Shown here one piece after another: positions 1 to 10,664 of a DNA stretch of 33,260 nt. The stretch covers positions 1-33,260 of the forward strand of contig JABCPU010000643.1 in the NCBI GenBank assembly GCA_016800925.1, read 5' to 3'. Both the position numbers and the translations under genes were made by a program. Position 1 is the first letter of the stretch. Each line of letters opens with the position of its first letter. Below the pieces are notes generated by a model, which saw nothing but the letters and a program-made list of their open reading frames with translations, searched no databases and was not told the origin of the DNA. Source of the DNA: Suillus spraguei (taxonomy: Eukaryota; Basidiomycota; Agaricomycetes; Boletales; Suillaceae).

Positions 1-1431
1 CAGAACTTACTACCAAAGTATCTGGATTGGACACAGCCAGTCTTCAGCTTGCAGCATGGCCAGCAGCTATACCCACATTTGCCGGAGCAGAGTATCTTCT
101 GATGAGCACAGCGCTCACACGGCTTTGAGTACACGATGTCACCAGGTCTCCTACCAATCCTGGGGTGCAGCTTTGGATGCTGTTAAGACTGTACTCAAGG
201 TAGAGAGATCCGAAGGGCTTGGGCCTCAGTTCGTGCACTGTGCCCCTTTCTCGAGTAATGCCCCTTATTTCAGGGAGGAGTTATTCGTCCGAAGACCCGG
301 AAGGAGTTGTGTAACGGATCCGGGTGTCCGAAGGTGTCGGATATGATATGTCCGAAGGTTGTTCGGAACGTAAGGAGAGGACAGAGATTAAGGCTAGTTT
401 CGGAACGAGTTCCTAACTAGAAACTAACAGAGATAGACTATCCGAAGATAGAGTCGGAGATATAGACTATAGAATCAATCCTAAGTCTCAGAAGGTGACT
501 TAAAGCGGAAGGTGGCTTAAGTCCGGAGGAGGCAGAATGAGTAGAATCTAAGATGATATTCGAACTAAGGTTCTATGGAGATCTACAAGTGGTTTATATA
601 CTGTAAGTATCTAAGACGGATAATCAGCAAGTCCGGGACCAAGGGCTATGTATGAAGTGTAGCGGAAGTCCATTAGTTAATGCACAGCGGATCAGTAAGC
701 ATGAATCGGAAATGAACACAGGAAAACGGATCAGTAACACAGGACGGAAATATCAGCCGGAGTACCGGTAGCAGGAGAAATGACGAAAGGAGATAGACGC
801 AGATGTACACAAGGGAGTTAAGGTGCGAGAAGTGAGTACATTCGGATGGGTGGTCCGGACAAGATCTGTGGACCGGACGGATATGGAAACGATCGGATCT
901 GGATGGATATGGTCGGATCTGAGATTAGAAGTATGGTATATGACAGATGCTAGAGATAGCGCATAAGTATAGGCAAGCAAAAGAGAGATAGCGAGAACTT
1001 ACCGAGTTCCCTCAGTTGACGCTAATGGCACCACCGTACCCTCTGCATCACCACTGGTAACCTCCTTCATTGGCATGTCTACCACAGCGACTTCCTTCTC
1101 CTTGCCCTTCTCGTCAGCAGCGGCAGCTAACTTCTCTTGCTCATGCTTACTCTTCACAGCAAGTAAGCTGCGCGAACCTGCTCAGTCCACCGATTGTACA
1201 CCTTACTGGCTTCCATTCTGTGGCATTCTCTGCCTGCGGCAAGACCAATTGCCAGGCTATATGTCTTCCCATCCAACGACACTTCGCCATCGCGCCCTAT
1301 ACGTCTCATTGACGTCTGCGGCAGCAACCGAAGGATTTCCTTATAGCGATGAAATAGCCTTTTTGCTCTGCTAAGGCAGAACCGTTCTTCTCCTGTGAAC
1401 CCTTACCGGATCCTTGTGCTGATGCCCTCAT
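1..1431 (-). pseudogene. Relic of a cysteine-rich (Zn-cluster-like) protein gene, split by a solo LTR
   Basis: Two coding blocks read on the minus strand. The upstream block (1431-1003) starts MRASAQGSGKGSQEKNGS, loses frame near 1330, and ends in a Lys/Glu-rich stretch just before a GTAAGT donor. The downstream block (949-11) carries a cysteine cluster (PCERCAHQKILCS, then CWPCCKLKTGC) before a second GTAAGT donor at 10. The spacing C-x2-C-x6-C followed by C-x2-C-x6-C resembles the Zn-cysteine clusters of many Agaricomycete hypothetical proteins and of the gene at 9165-10664. A 53-bp intron (950-1002, GT...AG) joins the blocks once the inserted LTR (181-945) is disregarded. At least one further frame change is needed to connect the Lys-rich block to the cysteine cluster. 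The gene probably continues left of the window. Function is unknown; metal binding is inferred from the cysteines only. Confidence 0.5.
181..945 (+). mobile_element. Solo LTR, family 2 (765 bp), with GATGC target duplication
   Basis: The segment begins TGTTAAGACTG and ends GGTATATGACA, and is flanked on both sides by the 5-bp repeat GATGC (176-180 and 946-950). It shares a start, an end and internal blocks (for example GGGCTTGGGCCTCAG and TTTATATACTGTA) with the longer solo LTR at 3925-5363. No internal coding region is present, so it is best read as a solo LTR left by LTR-LTR recombination. It sits at the 3' splice site of the minus-strand relic gene. The plus orientation is inferred from the TATA-like TTTATATACTG near 594. 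Confidence 0.75.
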
Positions 1432-1450
1432 GTCCCATCCTATTCCGTCT

Positions 1451-2372
1451 AGAATCCATTGGTGCGTAGTTACCTCGCTTCCACTGTTACTAAACCTACA
1501 GCAGGATTTACCTTACATCCTAAGGGGCCACTGCACGCTGTGCCCTGTTTATTAAGTACCCTGTTTATTTTCTTTCTCACTACTGGACTCGCATGGCTAT
1601 CTCATATGTGCTTGCATATGTTAAAAAGGACTGAACATACATACTGTTACTTTTACTTCCCGTTACATCCCTTCACTAGGACTTAGTATCTGAAATGCTC
1701 GCTAGTCGCAATCTATTGGCCTTTGAACTTTTCTCCATTTGAACTTCGCTCATTGATTTAACCGCTGGTAACTTTACCGCTCGAAGTACTGCACGACTTT
1801 TGACTTCACTACTCGTAACCGGACCGTGGCCAGTGATCTTGCTGGGTCGTTTTCTCTCTCACCTGCATTCCCGCTCATATGGAGTTGCCGCTACTGCTAC
1901 CGCACCGCCGGTAGCAATAACATTTTCATCTCACCCAAGTAACTTTGTTCTTGCTCTTGCTAGCTAACCGTTGCAGCTATCCTTACCACGCATGTACCGC
2001 TGACACCGCGCTAGTACTGCCGATATACTGCTACCACCACTAACCTCGGAAGTTGGAATTCTTGTTGCCATATTAGTACTTTGTTGTTTCCTTCGCACTA
2101 ACTTTGAAGGAATTGCTTCTATTTGCAGTCCTTTTGGGTCAAACATCTCACTTGCGCCTTCAGTAGGATTAACACTGTGCTTATACTTAGGCCAGCACTA
2201 GTTTCTTTGTTTCATCAGGCCAAGAACTGTCTCCTCGCATGAGGACTGATGAATGACGATATGTAACCTCTGACTCATCGGAGATCAGAATGTTCTAAGG
2301 TGGAAAAACCGTGTGTAGTCATGCTACAGGCACTTTCCTACAACTACATGAGGTCAAGTTTCATGAGCACAG
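1451..2372. other. Non-coding stretch with no assignable gene
   Basis: About 920 bp of stop-rich, AT-leaning sequence between the relic gene and the first chromoviral LTR. Short words such as ACCGCTGG, CTTTTGACT and TACCGCT recall the right arm of the inverted repeat at 26640-27173, so part of it may be an old, diverged LTR of the third retroelement family. I see no convincing ORF, splice pair or RNA gene. Confidence 0.4.
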
Positions 2373-2843
2373 TGTTACAATCGTACATGCCCCTATTAAT
2401 TTTCCTTCCGTCCTTATGTTGTATATTACGTAACATGACTCTGGCTCATATGCTCAATGCATCTGTACTATAGTTGCCTTCCTTCTTTGGATACGCACTT
2501 ACATTCTCACATCTCTCTTGGTCCGTGCACACATATTGGCTTATTTAAGCACATTGTATTACACTTGTATACCTCACTTTAATCTTACTGGGTTTTGCCT
2601 GGAATATCCTTCGCTTAGGTCTCCAACCTAAGTCGTCTGAATCATCTCTAAGTCTAAGCACTCCTTAGCCTTAGTCTTTATTCAACCAATTATCTTAGAG
2701 TCACGACTCTTTGATAGAACTCTTGATCCTACTCAGAATGCTTCCTTGTAGCAGTACCATTCTCCTTTGAATGCAGTCGAACTTCCCAGTAGACCGGCTG
2801 TGTCTTATCACTGTCGCTGGTGACACCACCCCAGTTTGTAACA
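2373..2843 (+). repeat. 5' LTR of chromovirus copy A (family 1, 471 bp)
   Basis: The LTR starts TGTTAC and ends GTAACA, a perfect 6-bp terminal inverted repeat. It closely matches the LTRs at 25753-26383 and 27174-27649. U3 holds a TATA-like TATTTAAG at 2542. The conserved ACTTTAATCTT at 2576-2586, 34 nt downstream, is the likely transcript start (start of R). The left flank is CACAG; the matching duplication cannot be checked because this element has no 3' LTR in the window. Confidence 0.85.
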
Positions 2844-2844
2844 A

Positions 2845-2855
2845 AAGATTAAAGT
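2845..2855 (+). promoter_or_regulatory. Self-priming primer-binding site, copy A
   Basis: AAGATTAAAGT lies one base after the LTR and is the exact 11-nt reverse complement of ACTTTAATCTT at 2576-2586, the predicted 5' end of the transcript. No TGG-initial tRNA-type primer site is seen here. This is the arrangement of the self-priming Tf1/Tf2 group. Confidence 0.7.
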
Positions 2856-2971
2856 CTTCATCAATTGTCAACTATCCAGTCTTCGACCCCCGAACCCTGA
2901 TAAAAGCCCTAACAGACAGCAAGACCGCATGTGTAGGCACCAAGACAGTATAACTCACCAGACGATTCATC

Positions 2972-3810
2972 ATGACTACCACCACCAAAGATTTTGAATA
3001 TAAAATCGGTTTCCCAACCACATTTGATGGAGATCATGATAATTCCTTGGAATTCATCTGATCATGCAACTCTTACTTCAACATCAATGAAAAGTTCTAC
3101 ACTACCGACAAGCAGAAGATCATTTTCATTACGTCCTGCATGACTGAGAAGAATGCCAAATCTTGGAAAGAACAATTTCTCTCTCATGCTCAATCCACCG
3201 ACACTGCCAGACTGAAAGTTGGTTATGGGATGATGAAAGATTTCATGGAAAGTTTCAATGAAGCTTTCTCACCAGTAGATTCCACCGGAACCACATTAAC
3301 GAAGCTCAGGGACCTTAAACAAGGAAGCGGTGATCTCCAAACCTACATCGCTGACTTTGAGGCGCTTGCAGCCAAAGCCCGTATTACCGACAATGCAATG
3401 AAGATCCAGTTCTTCCAAGATGGTCTTAACTTGGGCATCTTAACCAAACTATTTGCACCAGGCGACGTCCAGAAGTATTCCCAATGTTGTATCACAATGT
3501 GTCTCTAATGACAACTCTCATCAATGCCTTCTGGCATTATGAGCACTCATGCTCCACAGAAGAAGAAGAACTATGGGAATGCCATTACACACCCAATCGT
3601 GATTCAAACGCAATGGTCATAGATTGAATCTCCGATAGGGAACGATCCGAGTGCATGAAAAAAGGACAATGCTTCGGATGCAAGAAGACAGGACACCGTA
3701 TCAGTAACTGCCCTGATAGGAAGAAGAAGACTCCGCTCTGTCAAATGGAAGTCAAAGAAACTCAAGACAAAGAAGAGGAAACCGTGAGACGAATTATAGA
3801 GGATTTTTAA
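2972..3810 (+). pseudogene. gag: gag of chromovirus copy A (capsid plus zinc knuckle), broken
   Basis: The reading starts at the ATG at 2972 and aligns along its length with the gag of copy C at 27852. It encodes a retrotransposon capsid domain (conserved words NAKSWKEQFL, DFEALAAKA, KIQFFQDGLN) and then a CCHC zinc knuckle, CFGCKKTGHRISNC, at about 3670-3711, which binds RNA in gag proteins. Breaks: an in-frame TGA at 3059 where copy C has CAG, and a frame change near 3470 that ends the capsid early. There is also a TGA between capsid and knuckle (AGATTGAATCTC, about 3625) that copy C shares. The frame closes at a TAA (GATTTTTAA), where the protease frame begins at -1. Confidence 0.8.
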
Positions 3811-3924
3811 CTTGGAGAAACAAAGACTCAATGTATGTTTCTCCCAATGTATTACTAAGACTTGTATGTGCTGTAGGTGAAAGAAAAGAACTTTGTATTC
3901 CTATCACCCTTCACTCGCGTACTC
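3805..3924 (+). pseudogene. Start of pol/protease frame of copy A, cut by a solo LTR
   Basis: In the -1 frame relative to gag the translation runs through NVLLRLVCAVGERKELC and on to the word LHSRT, matching copy C at 28685-28805. The match stops at TACTC (3920-3924), where a family-2 solo LTR is inserted, and resumes at 5369. Confidence 0.7.
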
Positions 3925-4369
3925 TGTTACAACCATGCAAAACCAGAGATTAGTAAGAAGTCCTGGTCTTACATGGGGTTGTACCGGAGGGTTGTAAGTC
4001 AAAGGGGCTTGGCCTCAGCTCGTACGCTGTGCCCCTTACCCGAGTATGTGCCCTTAATTTCGGATGAAGTCCAAGGGAGAGTTCTGGTGGAGTCCGGATG
4101 GAGGGTCCGGACGAACTCTAAGGCAGGATAGCTCGACAGAGCTCCAATGGACTTCCGGATGAGCGCGGGAATGCGCCGGAACTATTTCCGGAAGGTAGGG
4201 AGTAATGGTAACACTACTGGAACAAGTTCCAAGTCGAACAGATGAAGGATGGTCCGCTGGACAAAGTCCAGGGCAGGATAGGAGCAGAGCTCCGGAGGGA
4301 AAGATGATTCATAGATGTCAGAGGATAGGATAGGATGGATCCGGAGGACTGGGGGCGAAGGTCCGGAGC

Positions 4370-4498
4370 TCGGAGGAGCGGAGGAGCGGAGGAGCGGAGG
4401 AGCGGAGGAGCGGAGGAGCGGAGGAGCGGAGGAGCGGAGGAGCGGAGGAGCGGAGGAGCGAGGAGCGGAGGAGCGGAGGAGCGGAGGAGGGAGGAGCG
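4370..4498 (+). repeat. 8-bp tandem array (GGAGCGGA)n inside the solo LTR
   Basis: About 16 near-perfect copies of an 8-bp purine-rich unit, with one phase slip near 4460 and degenerate final units. The strong purine strand bias could favour replication slippage or non-B DNA. The sister LTR at 181-945 lacks it, so it expanded after the copies diverged. Confidence 0.9.
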
Positions 4499-5159
4499 AT
4501 GATCAGATGATCGGATGAGCATAGCTCTGTGGATCTTAGAGGAAGTGTTGGCTACTAGAGAGGAGTAGGTCCGGATATGGTGTAGAGATAGTATAGACTA
4601 CTCCGGACAAGGTCCGGAATAGAAACAGACAGTATAAGACTACCAACGGTAGAGTCGGAGGTGAAACAGATGATAGACGGAGATGGACGAAGTCCGAAAA
4701 GATTATATGACATAGGATCAAAGCTCCGGCCTAGGGAGTAATCTCATAGGCCTGAGTGGAAGCTTACAAGGGCCGGAGCCCAAGTGCAAGGACGGAGATG
4801 GAGTTATATAGACATGATAACAGGATACAGAGTAATCAAAGGAATATACAGAAGTAGGAACAATGAATCAGACTAAGGTCTGCAGGAGTTGTACTACAAG
4901 TTTATATACTGTAGGAGCATGCCGGAGGGTAAGTATGGATAGTCCGAGGCTATGTCTGAAGCATACGGAAACACATTAGTAAGTACAGTGGGACATAAGG
5001 CTATGAACTCGGAGATGAAGCTCGTACGAAATACTTATCAAGACGGAGGCAGAGATCACCAAGAACCGAAAGCACAGAGATACCCAGAAGCCGGAGACAC
5101 AGGTATATTCTAAAAGGGTAATGCGCAGGTGCGCGGGAATAGTTCGGATATGAACTCGG

Positions 5160-5270
5160 ATCGGATATGGACACGATCGATATGAACAGATCGAATGGAC
5201 ACGGATCAGATATGGACATGGATCGGATATGGACACGGATCGGATATGGACACGGATGGATATGGATTGG
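5160..5270 (+). repeat. About 18-bp tandem repeat (GGATATGGACACGGATC-like)
   Basis: Five to six imperfect copies of a unit built on GATATGGACACGGATCG lie near the 3' end of the solo LTR. A shorter, diverged version occurs at the matching place in the other family-2 LTR (about 880-925). Confidence 0.75.
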
Positions 5271-5368
5271 AGTGGATGGGTGGATCGGATATGTGAACTG
5301 GATTGGATGTCTGGATGTCCATGGATTGGGTTTGATCTAGACCTGAATGTACGGTATATGACATACTT

Positions 5369-7573
5369 GCTTAAAATCCGTCGACACTACCGCTGTTATT
5401 GACTCTGGCACAGCAGGAACGTTCATCTCTGAGGAGTTTGTGAAACTCCATCAAATCACATGATGAAAACTTAAAACACCATTTCAAGTTACTACTGCAG
5501 ATGGAACTCTCATCAAAGGAGGGCCGATCATGCATTATTGTCTCTTGGTGGTAAAAATTGATGAACAAACCATGTATGAAAAATTTAATATCACTAACTT
5601 GGACAAAGAGATCAAATTCTTTTGGGAATCCCATGGTTACGCGCCATAAACCCAAGTATAGATTGGGCCACCGAAACACTTACCCTCCCACGAACAACAA
5701 AGTCTGATGAAATTGAGCAAGATTTGGATACGGATCGAAAGAAGAACGGGCTACCTCCTGCTTTCCTTTGCCACACCAAGAAATGGAAAAACTCGAAACT
5801 TCTGAAGCTCGTCGTCACTCCTTCCATTAACATCCCAGATGAACTCATAATCGATGAACCTTCTCCACGAGTAAAAATACCACAGCGCCCTCCATCACCT
5901 ATTCCTCGTGTAGAAAAACGAAAGAACGAGTCAGAACCAGAATCTCGACCATCCCCATCGCAACCAGTTGAACAATGACCAGCTGATGAACAACGACAAG
6001 GAAAATGGAAACCAGACGATGATCTTGGAGGGTGAGCTCATAATATTCCAAAGTTAACCAAGTACTTCATACCACTTTATCTGTTGTCAGAAAAAGAACA
6101 TGCTGCTGTCAAAATGTTTATCGACAAAAACATTGTGAAAGGCTTCATCTCAGAATTGAAGTCACCTCAAGCTAGTGGCTTCTTCTTTGTGGGAAAGAAG
6201 AGTGGAGAATTGTGTTCTTGTCAAGATTACTGCTACATCAATGATTGGACAACCCAATGTCAGGATATACTTTCCAAAACCTCAAGGAACGCTTCATCAA
6301 ACAACCGGTACTTTGTAATCCAGACCCATCCCGGCAATTTGCAGTAGCAACCAATGCTTCTCTTGTAGCAACTGGAGGTGTCCTATTGCAAACTGACGAA
6401 AATGGCATTTATCACCCATGCGCCTACTTATCTCAGTCGTTAAACCCAGCGGAGCGTAACTATCAAATTTTTGATCAGGAGTTACTTGCAGTTATCCGCG
6501 CATTAAATGAATGGTGTTACTATCTTGAAGGGAACGCCCATACCATCCTCGTCTTCACTGATCACAAAAATCTTCTGTACTTCCATACCGCACAGAAGTT
6601 AACTCGACGACAAGCTTGCTGGCAATTAACACTGTCACTCTTTGACATTGAACTACATCATGTTGCAGGCACTAAACTAGCTGCTCCAGATACTCTCTCA
6701 CGTCGCCTGGATCATGACGATGGTTCTCATGATAATGAAGACTCTGTGCTTCTTCCCGACTCCCTATTCGTCCGACTCATCGATAATGATCTGCTTGATG
6801 TATTGGCTACTTCTGACCCTTTGGACGACCCTGTATTCAAAACGGCGTCGGATGCACTAGACAGTGTTTGTCTCCCTCCTATGAAATCAGCATTGTCCGA
6901 TTGGAAAATTGACCATGACGTACTCTATTTCAAGAACTGTGCTTACATTCCTCCAGCTCATCGCACTGCTATCCTCGCTCGCTATCATGATCATGTCACT
7001 GCTGGTCATCCTGGCTGATTCAAGACTGAAGAACTTGTGAAGCGGGAAGCCTGGTGGCCTTCCATGGGTGCCTATATCCGTAAGTACGTCGAAGGTTGCG
7101 CCCTTTGTCAGCAAATGAAGTCGGATACTCATCCAGTCCAACCTCCCCTTGTTCCCATTCCTTCCTCCGCTACCCACCCCTTCTCGCAAATCTCTGTTGA
7201 TTTGATCACTGACCTCCCCGTTTCCGGGGGCTTTGATAGTATCATGGTCGTGGTGGACCATGGCCTTATGAAGGGGGTAATTATTATTCCTTGCCTTAAA
7301 ATGGTAACCTCCAAAGGTGTAGCAAAGTTATTTTTGAAACATGTCTATCGACGGTTTGGCCTCCATGACAAAGTCATATCAGATCGAGGACCACAGTTCC
7401 TATCAAGATTCTCAAAAGAACTTGCACGACTCCTTGACTATACTATTGCCCCATCTACCACCTATCATCCTCAGACCAATGGACAAACTGAATGATTAAA
7501 CCAAGAATTAGAAACCTACTTGCATATCTACTGCCGTAACAACCCTGAAGAATGGATAGAACACCTCCCCATC
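5369..7573 (+). pseudogene. pol: pol of chromovirus copy A: protease, RNase H and integrase remains, RT core deleted
   Basis: The protease resumes with DSGTAGTFISEEFV (aspartic protease DSG motif) and the word GIPWLRAINPS. The connecting region and the start of RT (SPQASGFFFVGKKSGEL, YINDWT near 6240) follow. Then the sequence jumps directly to the end of the RT connection domain: about 600 bp present in copy C, including its YMDD box, are missing. RNase H (6245 onward) has TNAS where copy C has TDAS, so a catalytic Asp is replaced by Asn. The integrase keeps the CALCQ half of its HHCC zinc site and D, D, E positions in SVDLI, ISDRG and NGQTE. It is broken by TGA at 7016 and again directly after the catalytic Glu (about 7493). 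The frame is cut at 7573 by the KDZ unit and its 3' part is not found on the other side. Confidence 0.85.
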
Positions 7574-8518
7574 GAGCCCCTTCAGTGACAAACTCTGTAC
7601 TATATGGGTCACCCGACCCACATAATATCCCATCAAAGATGGGCCGAGGTTATGTATATCCTTGATGTTGACGGATGGGCCAGGGAGAATATTATTTCCG
7701 ATGGCGACAGGTGGGCCGGGAGACTTGTATTTTCGGGAGAGACGGGTGGGCCGAGGGAAACATGATTTCTGATGTTGACAGATGGGCCAGGGGGATATCA
7801 TCCCCGACAGAGATGGGTGGGCCCATCTGGGTAGTATGTAGAGTAGGATATTATAGACAGCTGGGCTGAAGAGAGATGCAAGGCAAATATTATTGCATAG
7901 ACAGGTGGGCTGAGGTAAGAGAATATTACATATATGGGTGGGCCGAGGTAAAATATATTACATATACGGGTGGGCCTAGATATGTATCATAAAGACATAC
8001 AGCTGATGTAGCCACCAGAGAATCAAACACATAGGATACATGCACCCTATGAGTGCATATACCTACCATCGACCATCAAAATCTAAACCCTGAAGCACGT
8101 AAACCTGAATTCATCATGTCTGACATTCATCGATAATTGAGGTGCCGGGTGCCAGGTGCCAAGTCCCGAATCCAGGAACTCGAAACTGGAGATTCAAACT
8201 AGAGATTTCCTGAATTCCGGATACCCGGACACCTGAAACACAACACACAAGGTGAAAGATTTGAAGTCCATGTGTGGAGTCATCTAGTGCTGAGTGCTGG
8301 GTGCGGGTGCAGAGTACCGAAACTAGAAACTAGAAACTCAAGATTCAAGACAAAACAGACATCTACCAAAAATGTGTGGATCAAAGCTTTGTTGTTGCCT
8401 GACATGTGTCTGAGTCCCGAGGACTGAACCCCGAAATTATAGACTACCGGATTTCGGGATTCAGGGTTTGGCACTGGAGATTCGAGATTTGAGATGAAAA
8501 AGATATCTACCAAATATG
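7574..8518 (+). repeat. Left terminal inverted repeat of the KDZ unit (about 945 bp)
   Basis: Base-by-base reading against the reverse complement of 22053-23131 shows near continuous identity with scattered substitutions. The right copy has two extra pieces: a short one near the tip and about 120 bp of additional GTGGGCC units. The outer 400 bp carry about ten GGTGGGCC/GATGGGCC motifs at 33-40 bp spacing (for example 7638, 7674, 7711, 7745, 7781, 7816, 7937, 7969). These are candidate transposase-binding repeats. Confidence 0.85.
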
Positions 8519-9030
8519 TGTGGATCAAAGTCATTTTATTGCCTAACATTGTTTTCGGTCTCAAGTGCAAAAGCCCGAGTACTGAACCACGAACCCCTAA
8601 ATAGTAGACTACCAGATTTCGGAGTTCAGAGTTCGGCACTTAGAATGTGTGGATCAATAGGTGTCTATTGCCTCACATTGTTCTGAGTCCCGAGTCATGA
8701 GTGCTGGGTGCCGGGGTTCAGGGTTCAGCACTGACAATATGTTGCTCAAGATCTTTCATATTATGAGTACCAAGTCCCGAGTGCCAAGTGCTGGGTGCCG
8801 GAGTTCGGGGTTCGGCACATAAAAATGTGGATCGAGGTCTTTCACATTGTTTTGAGTGCCGAATACCAATCCCCAAGTGCCGGGTGCCGGAGTTCGGGGT
8901 TCGGCACTCAACATGAGTAAATCAAGATCATTGTATTGCCTCACATTGGCACCATCCCGAATAGCAATTGCCATGGAATGCAGATCCAGAATGGGTACAT
9001 CGAGTGCCGGACGAGGCACTGTGGCACTCG
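8280..9030 (+). repeat. GTGCCGAG/GGTTCGGCAC minisatellite, left block
   Basis: Diverged units of roughly 75-130 bp combine ATGTGTGGATCAA, CACATTGTTCTGAGT and a GC-rich GTGCCGGGTTCGGGGTTCGGCAC-like core whose ends are complementary (hairpin-forming). The first units belong to the inverted repeat; the rest extend inward toward the Zn-cluster gene. ORFs through this block come from the repeat and do not look like genes. Confidence 0.75.
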
Positions 9031-9164
9031 AAGACGGAATAGCTAAGTGAAAGATAAGGTCAGATGGTCATAGACAATTGGGTGACTCACAAGCTAGTGC
9101 AGGTGCAGGTGTCTTGGGGCAGTGATTGTCTTGCTGCGCCCATGGGACTGTGCCTTGGGTGTGG

Positions 9165-10664
9165 TCACAGCAGGGACAGCCAGAGTGCTGGAGGGGCCAT
9201 GAGATTGACTGCGAGTTCAGGCTTTTGACTGCGAGGCAGCCTGCGCATTGGAGGGAGCTCTGGAAGGTGTCCTGGAGCAAGCCTGCTGGGTGGTAGACTT
9301 CCCTCGAATACGTTTGGGCGGGATCCCATGGATGCTGGGACACATTTGATCTTCTTGGTGGTGCAGCGGACGCACGACAAACACGGGGCACGGGTCCTCC
9401 TGTCCAACCAAGTGGCGCAGGGCCACTTCTCCTGGGTGCAATAATGGCAGGGGTTGTTCTGTGGGTTCCATTAGTTGATGGACTCATTGGAATTCATTAG
9501 AATACTCACTGGGCCGGGAATGAGAATATCACCTGTATCCATGACTGCAGGTTCCTCAGCTGGAGTGCTGGACATTGCCTGGGGGGTCTCGACAACCTCC
9601 GGACAACTGCGGAGGTGGCCTGACAATGGGTAAGTACAGGCAGGAGGTCCGGACAAAGAATGATGACTCACCATCACCTTGGGTGGACTGCCAGCAATGA
9701 GCTGATGATATATAAGCATTTTTCCAAGTGCCAGACGACAAAATATGACTTACTGAAGCAGGACCAAACAATTGCTTCTTTGGGGAACAGGGTGAATGAG
9801 GGGAATGGGGCATCCCTACAACAATTGTGGAAGGTCGGGGCACGTTGAGCGCCGGCACTCCACTCGAAATAGGCTACAGAAAATTGAGAGAATGAAAACA
9901 ATGAGCTGGACGACATACCTGAACAATTGTGTCTTCATCATCTTTCGACTCCACAAACACCTTCAGCTTCACATGGCGAGTTGCCTTGACCCACTTGCGA
10001 CCCTTCTTCACTGACTTCAGAGGTGAGGAAGAGTGTCCAGACATCATGGGGGACTTCCTCTTCCTGCTCCCTTCCACCTCCGGCTCTAGGTCAGCAACAA
10101 CTGCCTTACCTTTTCCTTTGTCCCAGAGCTCGGAGGTGGCGTGGGTGGAAGAACCAGCGACATTGCCGGTGAAGAACCAGCGACATTGCTGGCAACAACG
10201 GGTGGGAAGGGAAGGTCCACAGTGATTGGGCCAATGGAAGGGTTAGGCATGACAGGGAGATCACCTGAATGGTCACCTAACGCCTCCCAGGCACGAATCT
10301 TGCTGCGCCAGGAGTGTTTCAACACCCGGGGGTCGTCATGGTCGATGCTGTGCCAGTTGGGCCACACCTGGGGAGTCATGGACCTGACTCTCATCAACTC
10401 CTTGGAGCAGGATGCAATGATGCCGGGCATGTAAGGCCCTTTCTCATGCTCCCTGACTATCTCAGCCTACACAGATCTTAGAAAAACCAAAAGTAAAATT
10501 AACACATGAATGGTACTTACCACAAGATTAGTGACTTGTGCTGTCAGAGCAAGGTGGGCTTGGCCAGTGCCGGCAGGCATGAGCCGTGCCCTGGCGATGA
10601 TGCCCACAATCTGAGCAGTGGTTGCCTTGAGACCGGCCAAAGAGGTTTGAACTGGAGTAGACAT
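9165..10664 (-). CDS. Zn-cysteine-cluster protein, six-exon gene with one apparent frameshift
   Basis: The start is ATG at 10664 (MSTPVQTSLAGLKATTAQ). I place introns at 10467-10520, 9874-9918, 9688-9753, 9620-9671 and 9459-9509 (45-66 bp, all GT...AG). All exons stay in one frame if a single missing base near 10110 (a GGAAAAGG run) is allowed. The predicted product is about 410 aa: a helical N-terminus, a basic middle (SRKRKSPMMSG, KKGRKWVK) that could be a nuclear signal, and a C-terminal cysteine cluster. The cluster is NPCHYCTQEKWPC followed by APCLSCVRCTTKKIKC. Agaricomycete genomes hold many paralogues of this type, often near KDZ elements; their function is not known to me. Metal or DNA binding is inference. 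It is divergent from the ORF at 10884 across a 219-bp gap that likely holds both promoters. The 16-nt exon 4 (9672-9687) is the least certain part. Confidence 0.7.

Larger units (their letters stand above)
3925..5363 (+). mobile_element. Solo LTR, family 2 (1439 bp), inserted in the protease of copy A
   Basis: It begins TGTTACAACC and ends GGTATATGACA. The flanks are TACTC (3920-3924) and TACTT (5364-5368), a 5-bp target duplication with one difference. The uninterrupted sequence in copy C (about 28795-28810) shows the empty site. It is longer than the sister solo LTR at 181-945, partly because of internal tandem arrays at 4370-4498 and 5160-5270. The many minus-strand ORFs in it (such as the Leu/Arg/Ser/Pro repeat peptide) are by-products of those arrays. 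Plus orientation is inferred from TTTATATACTGTA near 4900. Confidence 0.8.

Noticed and set aside
2239..2278. C/D-box-like pattern: ATGAG, CTGATGA, 17 nt, CTGA, CTCAT with a 5-bp closing stem
   Set aside because: Box C lacks the usual purine, only one guide space of 17 nt exists, and there is no D'/C' pair; it is too short for a eukaryotic snoRNA and could be chance.
2246..2300. CTGATGA as a hammerhead ribozyme core
   Set aside because: No GAAA partner or three-stem arrangement could be found downstream.
4214..4522. Open frames with Leu-Arg-Ser-Ser-Ala-Pro-Pro repeats
   Set aside because: They follow the 8-bp array in several frames and lie inside a solo LTR; by-product of the repeat.
2373..7573. 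RIP-type mutation as the cause of decay in copy A
   Set aside because: Differences from copy C include many indels and mixed substitutions; I could not see a consistent C-to-T bias without counting.
8280..9019. Minus-strand ORFs of 87-119 codons
   Set aside because: Translated minisatellite; unit length is not conserved in frame and no protein family is seen.
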